A stretch of 64,000 bases of DNA from DASQZT01 sp963728965 (GTDB lineage: Bacteria > Acidobacteriota > Terriglobia > Bryobacterales > Bryobacteraceae), in assembly GCA_963728965.1 (NCBI GenBank), contig CAVSMH010000006.1:310001-374000 (forward strand), given 5' to 3'. Below are positions 46,880 to 55,611 of this stretch, piece by piece. The notes beneath the pieces are model-generated. The model was not told the origin of the DNA, did not search any database, and was given only the letters and a program-made list of their open reading frames with translations. The stretch's first letter is position 1. Every line of letters begins with the position of its first letter. The translations under genes were made by a program, and so were the position numbers.

Positions 46880-47551
46880 TCAGCGCGCCAGTTTGAACTG
46901 CACGGTAAGCGTACAGGTGCTGGGAACGGGCGGGCTGGCGATCGGGTAGCTGACGAGCCCGAGGCGCGCGGGGAGGACCGTGCTGAAATCTCCCGCCAGG
47001 TATGCGAAGGCGGGGGTGGCCACCTGGGGCCCACTTCCCTGGAACAGGGCCACGATCGGACCGACTGACACGCCGGCCACTGCCGCCATGGCTTGCGCCT
47101 GCCTGCGGGCATCGCTGACCAGGGCCGGGAAAGCGCAGGACTGGGAATCCTGCAGTTCCTGGGAGGTCTGCGCGCTCAGTACCGAGTAGGAGAGGGTGAA
47201 GCCGGAATTCTGGTCTACGCCGTGTTGCGCGCGGGCCAGGGCGGCGAGCGTCCCGGTCAGCTTCGACCATGGCAGGTTCAGGAAGAACGTCCAGTGCGAC
47301 GACTGAATGGCGGGCAGCCCCAGCGGATAGGAATAGGCGGAGTTCAGGTTGGCGGCGGTGACCCCGCTGCCCGTCAGCAGGGCCAGGACATCGTCGAGCG
47401 AAGCGGTGGGGGCGGAGTCCACCGTGACCGCGACCAACACCTGGTCCGGTTGCAGAATCGCCGGGCGCGAGGCGGTCACCGTGATGGTGTCGTTGTCCAG
47501 TTGGGCGAAGGCCAGGGTGGCAGCGGCAAGGAAGAGAAGGGACGCGCGCAT
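46880..47551 (-). CDS. SIMPL-domain (DUF541) exported protein, copy 2
   Basis: A 223-residue exported protein with signal peptide (MRASLLFLAAATLAFA). The mature part matches the SIMPL/DUF541 family (ITVTASRPAILQPDQVLVAV, then ALLTGSGVTAANLNSAYSY and SDARRQAQAMAAVAGVSVG). The family is periplasmic or membrane-associated; its molecular function is not well defined. It begins one base after the stop codon of its paralogue upstream (TGACATG), so they are co-translated. The 3' end is four bases from the convergent typA stop. Confidence 0.88.
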   Translation of the reverse strand: MRASLLFLAAATLAFAQLDNDTITVTASRPAILQPDQVLVAVTVDSAPTASLDDVLALLTGSGVTAANLNSAYSYPLGLPAIQSSHWTFFLNLPWSKLTGTLAALARAQHGVDQNSGFTLSYSVLSAQTSQELQDSQSCAFPALVSDARRQAQAMAAVAGVSVGPIVALFQGSGPQVATPAFAYLAGDFSTVLPARLGLVSYPIASPPVPSTCTLTVQFKLAR

Positions 47552-47552
47552 G

Positions 47553-48182
47553 TCAAAAGGCCCCCAGGGCGAATTTCACGGTCATGGTGCATACCGGGAG
47601 GTAGGCGGTCGAGGTGAACCATTGATTGGTGGTATCGGTCGTGGCGGTGGTCGCGCTCGACATGGCGAGCACCCCGCCGAGCGTCACACCCGCGGCGCTC
47701 GCCAGTTTCTGGGCCTGGGCACGCGCATCGGCCAGCAGGTCCGCCAAGGCGCAGGTCTGCGATTGCTGGACCTGCTGCGATACCAGGGTTCCGGAGACGC
47801 CGAAGGAAATCGCGGTTCCGTTGTTCTTCTGGGCATTGCTCTTCTGCACCGCGCTGAGGACCCCGATGGTGCTCTTCATGTTCGAAAACGCCACGGGGAG
47901 CGAGAAGGCCCACTGGATGCGCATCTGGGTCTGCTGGGAGACATAGGTCTGGACAGTGCTTACGCCGGTAAAATTGGCGAGGGTAATGCCGGAGCCTTCG
48001 AGCGCTGCCACGGCGTCGTCGCGAGTGGCGTCGAGCGGCGTATCCACGACCACCTGGAATACCACCTGGTCGGGCTGCAAGTTGGCGGATCGCGAAGCGG
48101 TTACGGTAACCGAATTCGAGGTGAGCTGGGCACAGGCGAGCCCGGCGCAGAATAGAAAGACGGGCGCGAAACGTTGGAGCAT
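47553..48182 (-). CDS. SIMPL-domain (DUF541) exported protein, copy 1
   Basis: A 209-residue paralogue of the next gene, with signal peptide (MLQRFAPVFLFCAGLACA) and the same core (VTVTASRSANLQPDQVVFQV ... LEGSGITLANFTGVSTV ... LADARAQAQKLASAAGVTLG). The tandem arrangement points to a local duplication and possibly a hetero-oligomer. The start is uncertain: no good ribosome site precedes the ATG at 48182, and a GTG at 48200 is the alternative. Function unknown. Confidence 0.85.
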   Translation of the reverse strand: MLQRFAPVFLFCAGLACAQLTSNSVTVTASRSANLQPDQVVFQVVVDTPLDATRDDAVAALEGSGITLANFTGVSTVQTYVSQQTQMRIQWAFSLPVAFSNMKSTIGVLSAVQKSNAQKNNGTAISFGVSGTLVSQQVQQSQTCALADLLADARAQAQKLASAAGVTLGGVLAMSSATTATTDTTNQWFTSTAYLPVCTMTVKFALGAF

Positions 48183-48247
48183 GATCGGAGTGTAGGACAC
48201 TGCCGGGGACGGTGTCCAACCGGAAATCCCGGGAGGTTGGCGGCGGG

Positions 48248-49201
48248 TCAGTATTTGGCGAGCTCTTCGAAATCGACGTTACCGCCCGAGATGATGACGC
48301 CCACCGTGCCAAGGCCGGCGGGGAGCTTGCGGAAGAGCACGGCCGCCACGGAGGCGGCGCCGCTGGGCTCGACCAGAATCTTGAGCCGCAGCAGGAGGAA
48401 CTTCACGGCCGCGCGAATCTCGTCGTCGGTCACCGGGAGGACGCGCTCCACCAGTTGGCGGACGATGGGAAAGGTCAACTCGCCGGGTTTGGGCGAGCGG
48501 AGGCCATCGGCGATGGTGTCGGGATGCGGGATGGCGACGCGTTCTCCGGCCAGCAGGGAGAGGAAGGTGTCGTTGGCGCCTTCGGGCTCGGCGGCGAACA
48601 CACGGATGTCCGGGTCGATGGATTTGGCGATGGTGGCGCATCCGGAAAGGAGGCCGCCCCCGCCCACCGGAGCGATGAGGGCATCTATTTTGCCGGTTTC
48701 ATCGATCAGTTCCAGGGCGGCGGTGCCCTGGCCGGCCATGATCATGGGGTGATCGAACGGCGGCACCAGGGTGGCCCGGGTTTCCTTGAGGATGGCGGAG
48801 GCGATGGCCTCGCGGCTCTCGGTGAACCGGTTATAGGTGACGATATGGGCGCCATGCGCGCGGGTGGCGTCCATTTTCGAGCGGGGCGCGTCTTCCGGCA
48901 TGACGATGGTGGCCTGGGCGCCCACGTGTTGCGCGGCGATAGCGGTGGCCTGCGCGTGGTTTCCCGACGAGTAGGCCACTACGCCGCGCTTCAGGGCGGA
49001 AGGGGGGAGCGACAGAATCAGGTTGGAAGCGCCGCGAATTTTGAAGGCGCCGCCGCGCTGGAGGTTCTCGCATTTGAAGAAGACCCGCAGGCCGGCTTCG
49101 CGGTTGAAATCCGGCGAAACCAGGACCGGGGTCTTCCAGGCCAGCGGCCGGATCCGTTGCGCCGCCGCACGCACATCGTCTGCCGTGATTGCCGCGCCCA
49201 T
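48248..49201 (-). CDS. PLP-dependent threonine/serine dehydratase-like enzyme
   Basis: Fold-type II PLP enzyme of 317 residues that deaminates threonine/serine or racemises serine. The PLP lysine lies in GGAFKIRGASN at about residue 51. The phosphate-binding loop is GGGGLLSG and SSGNHAQATAIAAQ is also present. It lacks the C-terminal regulatory ACT domains of biosynthetic IlvA (about 500 residues), so it resembles the catabolic/TdcB or serine racemase type. The ATG at 49201 gives the family N-terminus (ITADDVRAAAQRIRP). It is divergent from the ilv operon, which has its own threonine-independent citramalate synthase. Confidence 0.9.
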   Translation of the reverse strand: MGAAITADDVRAAAQRIRPLAWKTPVLVSPDFNREAGLRVFFKCENLQRGGAFKIRGASNLILSLPPSALKRGVVAYSSGNHAQATAIAAQHVGAQATIVMPEDAPRSKMDATRAHGAHIVTYNRFTESREAIASAILKETRATLVPPFDHPMIMAGQGTAALELIDETGKIDALIAPVGGGGLLSGCATIAKSIDPDIRVFAAEPEGANDTFLSLLAGERVAIPHPDTIADGLRSPKPGELTFPIVRQLVERVLPVTDDEIRAAVKFLLLRLKILVEPSGAASVAAVLFRKLPAGLGTVGVIISGGNVDFEELAKY

Positions 49202-49301
49202 CGTTACGAGTCTACAAGACCGCGCGGCGGCGGTTGGGGCGGGGCCGGTGGCGGGTCGAGGCGCCAACTCGTATATTAATTTTCCTTATCCGAAATACCG
49301 C

Positions 49302-49330
49302 TTGCATTTAGGAAACTTCTACGCTAGACT
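49302..49330 (+). promoter_or_regulatory. promoter of the ilv operon
   Basis: TTGCAT (49302-49307) and TAGACT (49325-49330) are separated by exactly 17 bases and lie immediately before the leader peptide ATG at 49348. Transcription would start near 49337, giving a very short untranslated lead before the peptide. Sequence evidence only. Confidence 0.55.
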
Positions 49331-49347
49331 CGTAGATTAATTCCTCG

Positions 49348-49455
49348 ATGTCCAGCAGTCTTACAGGCCGCGCGGTTTACTCCAATTACACGAACACCCG
49401 TACCATCCCTGTAGGCATTCTGATTATTGCGGTCATCGTAGCCGGCCCCGTCTGA
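49348..49455 (+). CDS. ilv operon leader peptide (attenuator)
   Basis: A 35-codon ORF between the promoter and ilvB. Its C-terminal third reads GILIIAVIVAGPV: nine of thirteen residues are Ile, Leu or Val, the amino acids the operon makes. The stop codon is 26 bases before the terminator hairpin. This is the layout of ribosome-mediated attenuation: when charged Ile/Val/Leu tRNAs are scarce the ribosome stalls in the run and the terminator is avoided. No good ribosome site precedes the ATG, consistent with the very short 5' lead. The antiterminator pairing is not obvious by eye, although GCCGGC (49441-49446) can pair with GCCGG (49462-49466). Confidence 0.75.
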   Translation: MSSSLTGRAVYSNYTNTRTIPVGILIIAVIVAGPV

Positions 49456-49481
49456 AGGCCAGCCGGAACCCAGGTTCCAAA

Positions 49482-49524
49482 GGCCATCGGCGGGGAAAGC
49501 GACCCGGCCGATGGCCTTTTTTGT
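49482..49524 (+). terminator. attenuator terminator upstream of ilvB
   Basis: GGCCATCGGC (49482-49491) pairs perfectly over ten bases with GCCGATGGCC (49507-49516), and TTTTTTGTT follows directly. It ends 31 bases before the ilvB ATG, so transcripts must read through it to express the operon. A small upstream stem (GGAACC/GGTTCC, 49465-49478) could compete in alternative folding. Confidence 0.85.
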
Positions 49525-49554
49525 TAGGTATTCCCAATTTTGAGGCAGGAAGAC

Positions 49555-51288
49555 ATGTCAACGTTGATGAGCGGCGCGAGAATGCTGCTGGAGTGCCTGG
49601 TCCGCGAGGGGGTCGATTGCATGTTCGGCTATCCCGGGGGCGTCACTCTCCCCTTCTACGACGTTCTGTACGAGCACCACATTCGGCATATTCTGGTGCG
49701 CCACGAAGAGAACGCGGCGTTCGCCGCGGAGGGGTACGCGCGCGCGACAGGCAAGGTCGGCGTGTGCTGCGCCACTTCGGGACCGGGCGCCACGAATCTC
49801 ACCACCGGCCTGGTGGATGCGATGATGGACTCGATCCCCATCGTCGCGCTGACCGGCCAGGTTTCCACCAAGCTGATCGGCAGCGACGCGTTTCAGGAAG
49901 CGGACACGTTCGGGATCACGCGCTCGTGCACGAAGCACAACTACCTGGTGAAGCGACTCGAAGATCTGGCGCAGGTGATTCACGAGGCGTTTTACATCGC
50001 GGCCAGCGGGCGGCCCGGCCCGGTGCTGGTGGATGTCACCAAGGACGTGTTGCAAGGGCAGGGGCACTACCAGCCGGTGACGTCGATCCACCTGCCGGGG
50101 TACAAGGTATTCACCGAAGGCCATACCGGGCAGATCCGGCGTGCCGCGCAGATGGTGCGGGAGTCGGAACGGCCGCTGGTGTATGCGGGCGGCGGGATCA
50201 TTGCGGCGGGCGCCTCCCGGGAACTGCGGGAGTTTGTCGAACTCACAGACACACCGGCGGTCAATACGCTGATGGGCCTGGGAGCGCTGCCTTCGAATCA
50301 TCCCAACTTCATCAGCATGCCGGGGATGCACGGCAGCTACGCGGCGAATATGGCGATGACGAGCAGCGACCTGCTGATCGCGCTGGGCGTGCGATTCGAC
50401 GATCGGGTGACGGGGCGGCTGGCCGCCTTCGCTCCCCACGCGAAGGTGATCCACGTGGATATCGACCCGGCGGAGATCGGCAAGAACCGCGCGCCGGAAG
50501 TGCCCATCGTGGGTGACGTGAAGCGCGTATTAGCCAGGCTCAACAAGCTGCTTGCCGAGGACAGGGAGCCGGCCACGGAGCAGGTGGCCGCGGCGCGAAA
50601 GGCCTGGTGGCACCAGATCCGCGAATGGAAAGAGCAACACCCGCTCCAGGTGGTTACGTCCGAGAGCGAAATCAAGCCACAACACCTGATGGGCGAAATC
50701 GACCGGCTTTCGAACGGGGAGGCCATCATCACCTCCGACGTGGGCCAGCACCAGATGTGGGCCGCGCAACTGGTGCGCTTTGGCGAACCGCGCCTGTGGC
50801 TCAATTCGGGCGGGCTGGGGTCGATGGGTTTCGGGCTGCCGGCGGCCATTGGAGCGCAGATGGCGCGACCCGACAAGCTGGTATTCTCGCTGGTCGGCGA
50901 TGGCGGTTTTCAAATGTCGATTCCGGAACTCGCCACCATCGGCAGCTACGGGCTTCCCATCAAGATCGTGGTGATGAACAACGGGTATCTGGGGATGGTG
51001 CGGCAGTGGCAGACGCTGTTCTACAACAACCGTCTGAGCGCCGTCACGCTGGATTGCTTCCCGGATGCCGAAAAACTGGCCGGCGCATACGGTTTCAAAG
51101 GCAAGACGGTGGAGAAGCCGTGGGAGTTGAGGCCGGCGCTCGAAGAGGCCGTGAAGGAGCCCGGGCCGTACCTGCTGAATGTGAAAGTAACGCCGTTCGA
51201 GTGCGTGTACCCGATGGTGCCGGCCGGCGGCGCGATCAACGAAATGGTTTTGGGCCCGCCGCAGCCGGTGGCGGTGCCCGCGAAATGA
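49555..51288 (+). CDS. ilvB: acetolactate synthase large (catalytic) subunit
   Basis: Thiamine-diphosphate enzyme of 577 residues that condenses pyruvate with pyruvate or 2-oxobutyrate, the first common step for Val/Leu and Ile. The catalytic Glu is in RHEENAAFAAEGYAR; the FAD/domain linker follows; the ThDP motif is GDGGFQMSIPELATIGSYG ... NNGYLGMVRQWQ. These mark the biosynthetic, FAD-containing type. The ATG at 49555 is preceded by AGGA; two upstream codons in the same frame are less likely. It is the first structural gene after the attenuator. Confidence 0.96.
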   Translation: MSTLMSGARMLLECLVREGVDCMFGYPGGVTLPFYDVLYEHHIRHILVRHEENAAFAAEGYARATGKVGVCCATSGPGATNLTTGLVDAMMDSIPIVALTGQVSTKLIGSDAFQEADTFGITRSCTKHNYLVKRLEDLAQVIHEAFYIAASGRPGPVLVDVTKDVLQGQGHYQPVTSIHLPGYKVFTEGHTGQIRRAAQMVRESERPLVYAGGGIIAAGASRELREFVELTDTPAVNTLMGLGALPSNHPNFISMPGMHGSYAANMAMTSSDLLIALGVRFDDRVTGRLAAFAPHAKVIHVDIDPAEIGKNRAPEVPIVGDVKRVLARLNKLLAEDREPATEQVAAARKAWWHQIREWKEQHPLQVVTSESEIKPQHLMGEIDRLSNGEAIITSDVGQHQMWAAQLVRFGEPRLWLNSGGLGSMGFGLPAAIGAQMARPDKLVFSLVGDGGFQMSIPELATIGSYGLPIKIVVMNNGYLGMVRQWQTLFYNNRLSAVTLDCFPDAEKLAGAYGFKGKTVEKPWELRPALEEAVKEPGPYLLNVKVTPFECVYPMVPAGGAINEMVLGPPQPVAVPAK

Positions 51289-51310
51289 GCCGGCTTCGCG
51301 GAGTGAATCG

Positions 51311-51850
51311 ATGCTGCAAGTAATCTCGTTGTTACTGGAGAACAAGCCGGGCGCCCTGATGCGGGTTACCGGACTGCTCAGCCAGCGTGGATACAACATT
51401 GAAAGCCTGACGGTCGCGCGAACGCTCGACCCGGAGGTATCCCGGATGACCATCGTGGTGGATGTGGAGGCGAACCAGCGGCAGCAGGTGATCAAGCAGA
51501 TGAACAAGCTGATCAACGTGCTGCAGGCCACCGACCTCACGGAGGTTCCCGCCGTCGTGCGCGAACTGGTGCTCATCCGGATTCATACGCCGCAGGAATC
51601 GCGCACAGCGGTGCTCAAAGAGGCGGAGATCTTCGGGGGACGGGTCGTCGATTCCTCGACCGAAGGCTTCGCCATCGAAGTCACCGGCGATCCGGAAAAG
51701 CTGGGCGAGCTGATCGACGTGATGGCCACCTACGGCGAGATGGAAGTGACGCGCTCGGGCGCGCTGGCAATCGCGCTCGAAGCCAAGAAACTGAAGTTGC
51801 AGCCGCCGGTTCCGACCAAAGCGGGCAAATTGGAAGAGACGGTTTACTAA
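51311..51850 (+). CDS. ilvN: acetolactate synthase small (regulatory) subunit
   Basis: A 179-residue regulatory subunit with an N-terminal ACT domain (LLENKPGALMRVTGLLSQRGYNIESL, residues 7-32), the site of valine feedback inhibition, and the C-terminal activation domain (ARTVLKE-like segment SRTAVLKEAEIFGGRVVD). 22 bases after ilvB and 11 bases before ilvC. Length normal for the family. Confidence 0.95.
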   Translation: MLQVISLLLENKPGALMRVTGLLSQRGYNIESLTVARTLDPEVSRMTIVVDVEANQRQQVIKQMNKLINVLQATDLTEVPAVVRELVLIRIHTPQESRTAVLKEAEIFGGRVVDSSTEGFAIEVTGDPEKLGELIDVMATYGEMEVTRSGALAIALEAKKLKLQPPVPTKAGKLEETVY

Positions 51851-51861
51851 GCGGAGCGGAA

Positions 51862-52905
51862 ATGGCAAAACGATTCTACGAAAAAGACGGCAGCCTGGAA
51901 CCGTTGAACGGGCGCACGGTGGCGATCATCGGCTACGGAAGCCAGGGGCACGCGCACGCGCTCAACCTGCGCGATTCCGGCGTGGAGGTGGTGGTCGGCC
52001 TGTACCCCGGGAGTAAGTCGTGGTCCAAGGCCGAGGCGGCCGGGCTGCGGGTGCTCACCACCGCCGATGCGGCCAAGGCGGCGGACGTGATCATGGTCCT
52101 GGTGGCGGATCACATTCAGGCGGATCTTTACCACAGCGAAATCGCGCCCCACATGACCGCCGGCAAGACGCTCATGTTCGCGCACGGGTTCAACATCCAC
52201 TTCCAGCAGATCGCGGCGCCGGCGGATGTGGATGTTTCGATGGTGGCGCCCAAGGCGCCCGGCCACCGGGTACGCGAACTCTATACGGAGGGGGTGGGAG
52301 TGCCGGCGCTGGTGGCCGTGCATCAGAACGCTACGGGGCAGGCACTGGAGCGCGCGCTGGCCTATGCGCTCGCCCTCGGCTGCCTCAAGGCGGGCGTGAT
52401 TGAAACCAACTTCCGGGAAGAGACGGAAAGCGACCTGTTCGGCGAGCAGTCGGTGTTGTGCGGGGGGGCGAGCGAGCTCATCCGCGCCGGGTTCGAGACG
52501 CTGGTGGAAGCGGGATACGCTCCCGAGATCGCCTATTTCGAGTGCCTGCACGAGCTGAAGCTGATTGTGGACCTGATTCAGGAAGGCGGCCTCAGTTACA
52601 TGCGCTACTCGGTATCGGACACCGCCGAGTACGGCGACTACACGCGCGGTCCGCGGATCATCAACGACCAGACGCGGGCGGAAATGAAAAAGATCCTCGG
52701 CGAGATACAGTCGGGCGAGTTCGCGCGCCAGTGGATCCAGGAAAACAAGACCGGCCGGAAGAACTTCCTGGCCATGCGCGAAGCGGCCCGGCATCAGCCG
52801 GTGGAGGAAGTGGGCCGCGAGCTGCGCGAAATGATGACCTTCCTGAAGAAGAAGAAAGAGACCGGAGTGCCGCAGGATGCCGAAGCGGTAGGGGCAAAGA
52901 AATAG
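51862..52905 (+). CDS. ilvC: ketol-acid reductoisomerase
   Basis: Class I enzyme of 347 residues: NADPH- and Mg-dependent isomerisation/reduction of acetolactate. The Rossmann motif is IIGYGSQGHAHALNLRDSG (about residues 22-40). The metal-binding acidic residues lie in ETNFREETESDLFGEQSVLCGG and the C-terminal knotted helical domain in GGLSYMRYSVSDTAEYGDY. Eleven bases after ilvN, with GGAG before the ATG. The C-terminus is extended by a Lys/Glu-rich tail. Confidence 0.96.
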   Translation: MAKRFYEKDGSLEPLNGRTVAIIGYGSQGHAHALNLRDSGVEVVVGLYPGSKSWSKAEAAGLRVLTTADAAKAADVIMVLVADHIQADLYHSEIAPHMTAGKTLMFAHGFNIHFQQIAAPADVDVSMVAPKAPGHRVRELYTEGVGVPALVAVHQNATGQALERALAYALALGCLKAGVIETNFREETESDLFGEQSVLCGGASELIRAGFETLVEAGYAPEIAYFECLHELKLIVDLIQEGGLSYMRYSVSDTAEYGDYTRGPRIINDQTRAEMKKILGEIQSGEFARQWIQENKTGRKNFLAMREAARHQPVEEVGRELREMMTFLKKKKETGVPQDAEAVGAKK

Positions 52906-52971
52906 AAGCCGCGGAGAAGCGTCCGCGCCGCCGGGCGTTTCTCCGCGGCTGCATCGGGTTTGGGAGCTCTC

Positions 52972-54588
52972 ATGAAAATCTTCACTTTCGATACGACTCT
53001 CCGGGATGGAACGCAGGGTGAATCCATCTCGTTCTCGGTGGATGACAAGCTCACCATTGCGCAGAAACTGGATGAGCTCGGCATCGATTACATTGAGGGC
53101 GGCTGGCCCGGCTCCAACCCCAAAGACAAGGACTTTTTCACGCGCGCGGCGGAGGTGAAGTTCAAACACGCCAAGCTGACCGCGTTTGGCTCGACGCGCT
53201 TCGCCAAGAACCCGGTAGAAGAGGACCGCAACGTGCACGCGCTGGTCGAAGCCGGGACGCCGGTCACCTCGATCTTCGGCAAGACCTGGGACCTGCATGT
53301 GAAGCGGGCGCTGGGCATCACCGAAGAGGAAAACCTGCTGCTCATTTCCGAGACGGTCGCCTATCTGAAGGCCAACGGCAAGGAGGTGGTATACGATGCG
53401 GAACACTTTTTCGACGGCTATGCGGCGAATGCGGACTACGCGCTGCGCACGCTCGAAGCCGCGCAGCGTGCGGGCGCCGACGTGCTGGTGCTGTGCGACA
53501 CGAACGGCGGCACGCTGACGGGCCGGCTGGTGGAGATGGTTTCGGAAGTGCGGCGGCGTTTCGACGGGGTGATCGGCATCCACACCCATAACGATTCCGA
53601 TGTCGCGGTAGCGAATGCCATTGCCGCCGTGGAAGCGGGCGCGACGCACGTGCAGGGGTGCATGAACGGCTATGGCGAGCGCTGCGGCAACGCCAACCTG
53701 GCGTCCATCATCGCCAACCTGGAAACCAAGCTGGGCCATTCGACGATCGGCGCCGAGAAGCTGGCCGAGCTGACGGGCGTGTGCCGTTTCGTGGCGGAGC
53801 TGGCCAACCTGCCGTTGCGCAACGACCAGCCGTTTGTGGGAAAGAGCGCCTTCGCCCATAAGGGCGGGGTCCACGTGAGCGCGGTGCTGAAAGATTCGGC
53901 CACCTACGAGCACATCCAGCCGGAAAGGGTCGGCAATCGCCAGCGGGTGCTGGTGAGCGACCTGTCCGGGCGCGGCAACATCCTCTACAAACTCAAGCAA
54001 CACGGGCTGGCCGAGCGGCTCGCCGAAGACGCGCGGCGCGAGCTGCTGGAGCGGATCAAGCAGATGGAGTACGAAGGCTACGAACTGGAAGCCGCCGAAG
54101 GCACGTTCGAGCTGCTGGTGCGGGAAGCGCTGCAACCGGGGACTCACTATTTCGACGTAGACAGTTACGAGGTGACGACGCGCGCCACGGGCGCGGGCTT
54201 AGCCGGGTCGCGGACCACCGCCACGGTGACGCTGCGGGTGCAGGGCGACGTCCATACCGCCACCGCGACCGGCCACGGTCCCTTCAATGCGCTGCACCTG
54301 TGCCTGCGCAAGTGCCTGGGCAAGCTGTATCCGCAGATCACCGAGGTGCGGCTCACCGATTACAAGGTACGCGTGCTCGACTCCTACCGCGGGACCGCCG
54401 CCAATGTGCGGGTGCTGATCGAGTGGAGCGATCACCGGCGGAGCTGGTCCACGGTGGGGGTTTCGGACAACGTCATCGAGGCGAGCTGGAAAGCCCTGGT
54501 GGACGCCATCCGGCTGGAGCTGATGCGCCTCACGGGCAGCGACAACTCGGTTGAAAAGGCGGTGGAAGACTACTGCTGGGGTGTGTGA
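52972..54588 (+). CDS. cimA: (R)-citramalate synthase
   Basis: Condenses pyruvate and acetyl-CoA to citramalate, the threonine-independent entry to isoleucine. 538 residues. The DRE-TIM signature is FDTTLRDGTQGESISFSVDD at residues 5-24. HTHNDSDVAVANAI holds metal-binding His residues and GCMNGYGERCGNANL is also present. The C-terminal LeuA-dimer regulatory domain (about 385-530) is where isoleucine inhibits. The lack of an HRxxxHPGGxxS-type leucine-synthase context and the place after ilvC fit CimA better than LeuA. The start at 52972 has GGGAG five bases upstream. Confidence 0.93.
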   Translation: MKIFTFDTTLRDGTQGESISFSVDDKLTIAQKLDELGIDYIEGGWPGSNPKDKDFFTRAAEVKFKHAKLTAFGSTRFAKNPVEEDRNVHALVEAGTPVTSIFGKTWDLHVKRALGITEEENLLLISETVAYLKANGKEVVYDAEHFFDGYAANADYALRTLEAAQRAGADVLVLCDTNGGTLTGRLVEMVSEVRRRFDGVIGIHTHNDSDVAVANAIAAVEAGATHVQGCMNGYGERCGNANLASIIANLETKLGHSTIGAEKLAELTGVCRFVAELANLPLRNDQPFVGKSAFAHKGGVHVSAVLKDSATYEHIQPERVGNRQRVLVSDLSGRGNILYKLKQHGLAERLAEDARRELLERIKQMEYEGYELEAAEGTFELLVREALQPGTHYFDVDSYEVTTRATGAGLAGSRTTATVTLRVQGDVHTATATGHGPFNALHLCLRKCLGKLYPQITEVRLTDYKVRVLDSYRGTAANVRVLIEWSDHRRSWSTVGVSDNVIEASWKALVDAIRLELMRLTGSDNSVEKAVEDYCWGV

Positions 54589-54649
54589 GAATCGTCGGGC
54601 CGGACGCGGGGCGACTCGAGGTGGTTCGGCAGGTAAGCGCGCGCGGATG

Positions 54650-55492
54650 TCAATGCCCGTATTCGCGCGGCACCAGCAGGGTCAGGGCGTCCGGCACGAT
54701 GCGCACTTCGGCCGGAAGGTGACCGGCGTATTCCCCATCGACCTGGACGTAGATGCGTCGATCCTGGGGACAGGACAGCCTGGCGTGCCCGGCCCGCCGG
54801 ACTGTCACGCCCTTCATGCCGCTCAGCCGGTTCAGCGCGATTCCCAGAAAGTACCTGAGATAGGGCGCCGCCGAGCGTCCTTCAAACAGTATCGCTTCAA
54901 ACGAGTCGTCGAAGAGGCTCACGCTGGTGGCGATCTCGAAATCGCCGCCATAGTTGCGAACCTTGCTCAACAGGGCGAACGAGCATTGCGCGCGGCTGCC
55001 ATCGAGTTCCACCTGCATCTCGTGGAGCGGCCCGATGACGCTCCACGCCGCCAGCCAGTAGGCCAGTTTTCCGGTGAGCGCTTTGAGGCCGGCGCTGACG
55101 TGGTAGACAATGCGGGCGTCGAACCCGATTCCGGCCATGCACAGGAAGTGCCGGGTGACGCGGCCGCCGTCGCAGGTGACCTGTCCCACCGAAATGCGCC
55201 GCGGCTGCCACAGGTGGAACTGGCGGAGGGCGCGTTCCAGGTGCCTTCCCACTTTCATTTCCATGGCCAGCACGTTGGCCGTACCGGCGGGGAGTATGGC
55301 CAGGGGCACGGCGGAATGCACCATTCCCTCGAGGGTTTCGTTGATGGTGCCGTCGCCGCCGGCGGTGACGATCAGCTCGGCGCCGTTGGCGATATGCTCG
55401 CGGGCGATCGCTCCCGCCGTGCCCGGGCCGGTAGTGGCCGCGGCGGTTACATCGTATCCGTACTGGCGCAGTCCATCGACAATCCGGGCCAC
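54650..55492 (-). CDS. diacylglycerol/lipid kinase family protein (start codon problematic)
   Basis: Lipid kinase of the DagK/YegS family. The nucleotide-binding motif TAGGDGTINETLEGM is clear, as are LPAGTANVLAMEM and the C-terminal QVDGEYAG segment. The coordinates use the first standard start codon, a GTG at 55492, giving 280 residues. However, the frame is open up to 55609, and just upstream encodes the family's conserved first strand (KKTVLIYNPRAGKFGRNR), with no ATG, GTG or TTG before it. The best-placed candidate start is an ATC at 55567, with GGGAG nine bases before it, yielding MAPYKKTVLIYNP. Either translation begins at a non-standard codon or the start has been mutated. Divergent from ligA. 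Confidence 0.85.
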   Translation of the reverse strand: MARIVDGLRQYGYDVTAAATTGPGTAGAIAREHIANGAELIVTAGGDGTINETLEGMVHSAVPLAILPAGTANVLAMEMKVGRHLERALRQFHLWQPRRISVGQVTCDGGRVTRHFLCMAGIGFDARIVYHVSAGLKALTGKLAYWLAAWSVIGPLHEMQVELDGSRAQCSFALLSKVRNYGGDFEIATSVSLFDDSFEAILFEGRSAAPYLRYFLGIALNRLSGMKGVTVRRAGHARLSCPQDRRIYVQVDGEYAGHLPAEVRIVPDALTLLVPREYGH

Positions 55493-55611
55493 GAGCGCGT
55501 GCCGGTTGCGACCAAATTTACCGGCGCGGGGATTGTAGATGAGGACGGTCTTCTTGTATGGCGCGATTGGTCGGGTCTCCCGTTTCCTACCATAATTGTA
55601 TGTGAGAGCTC

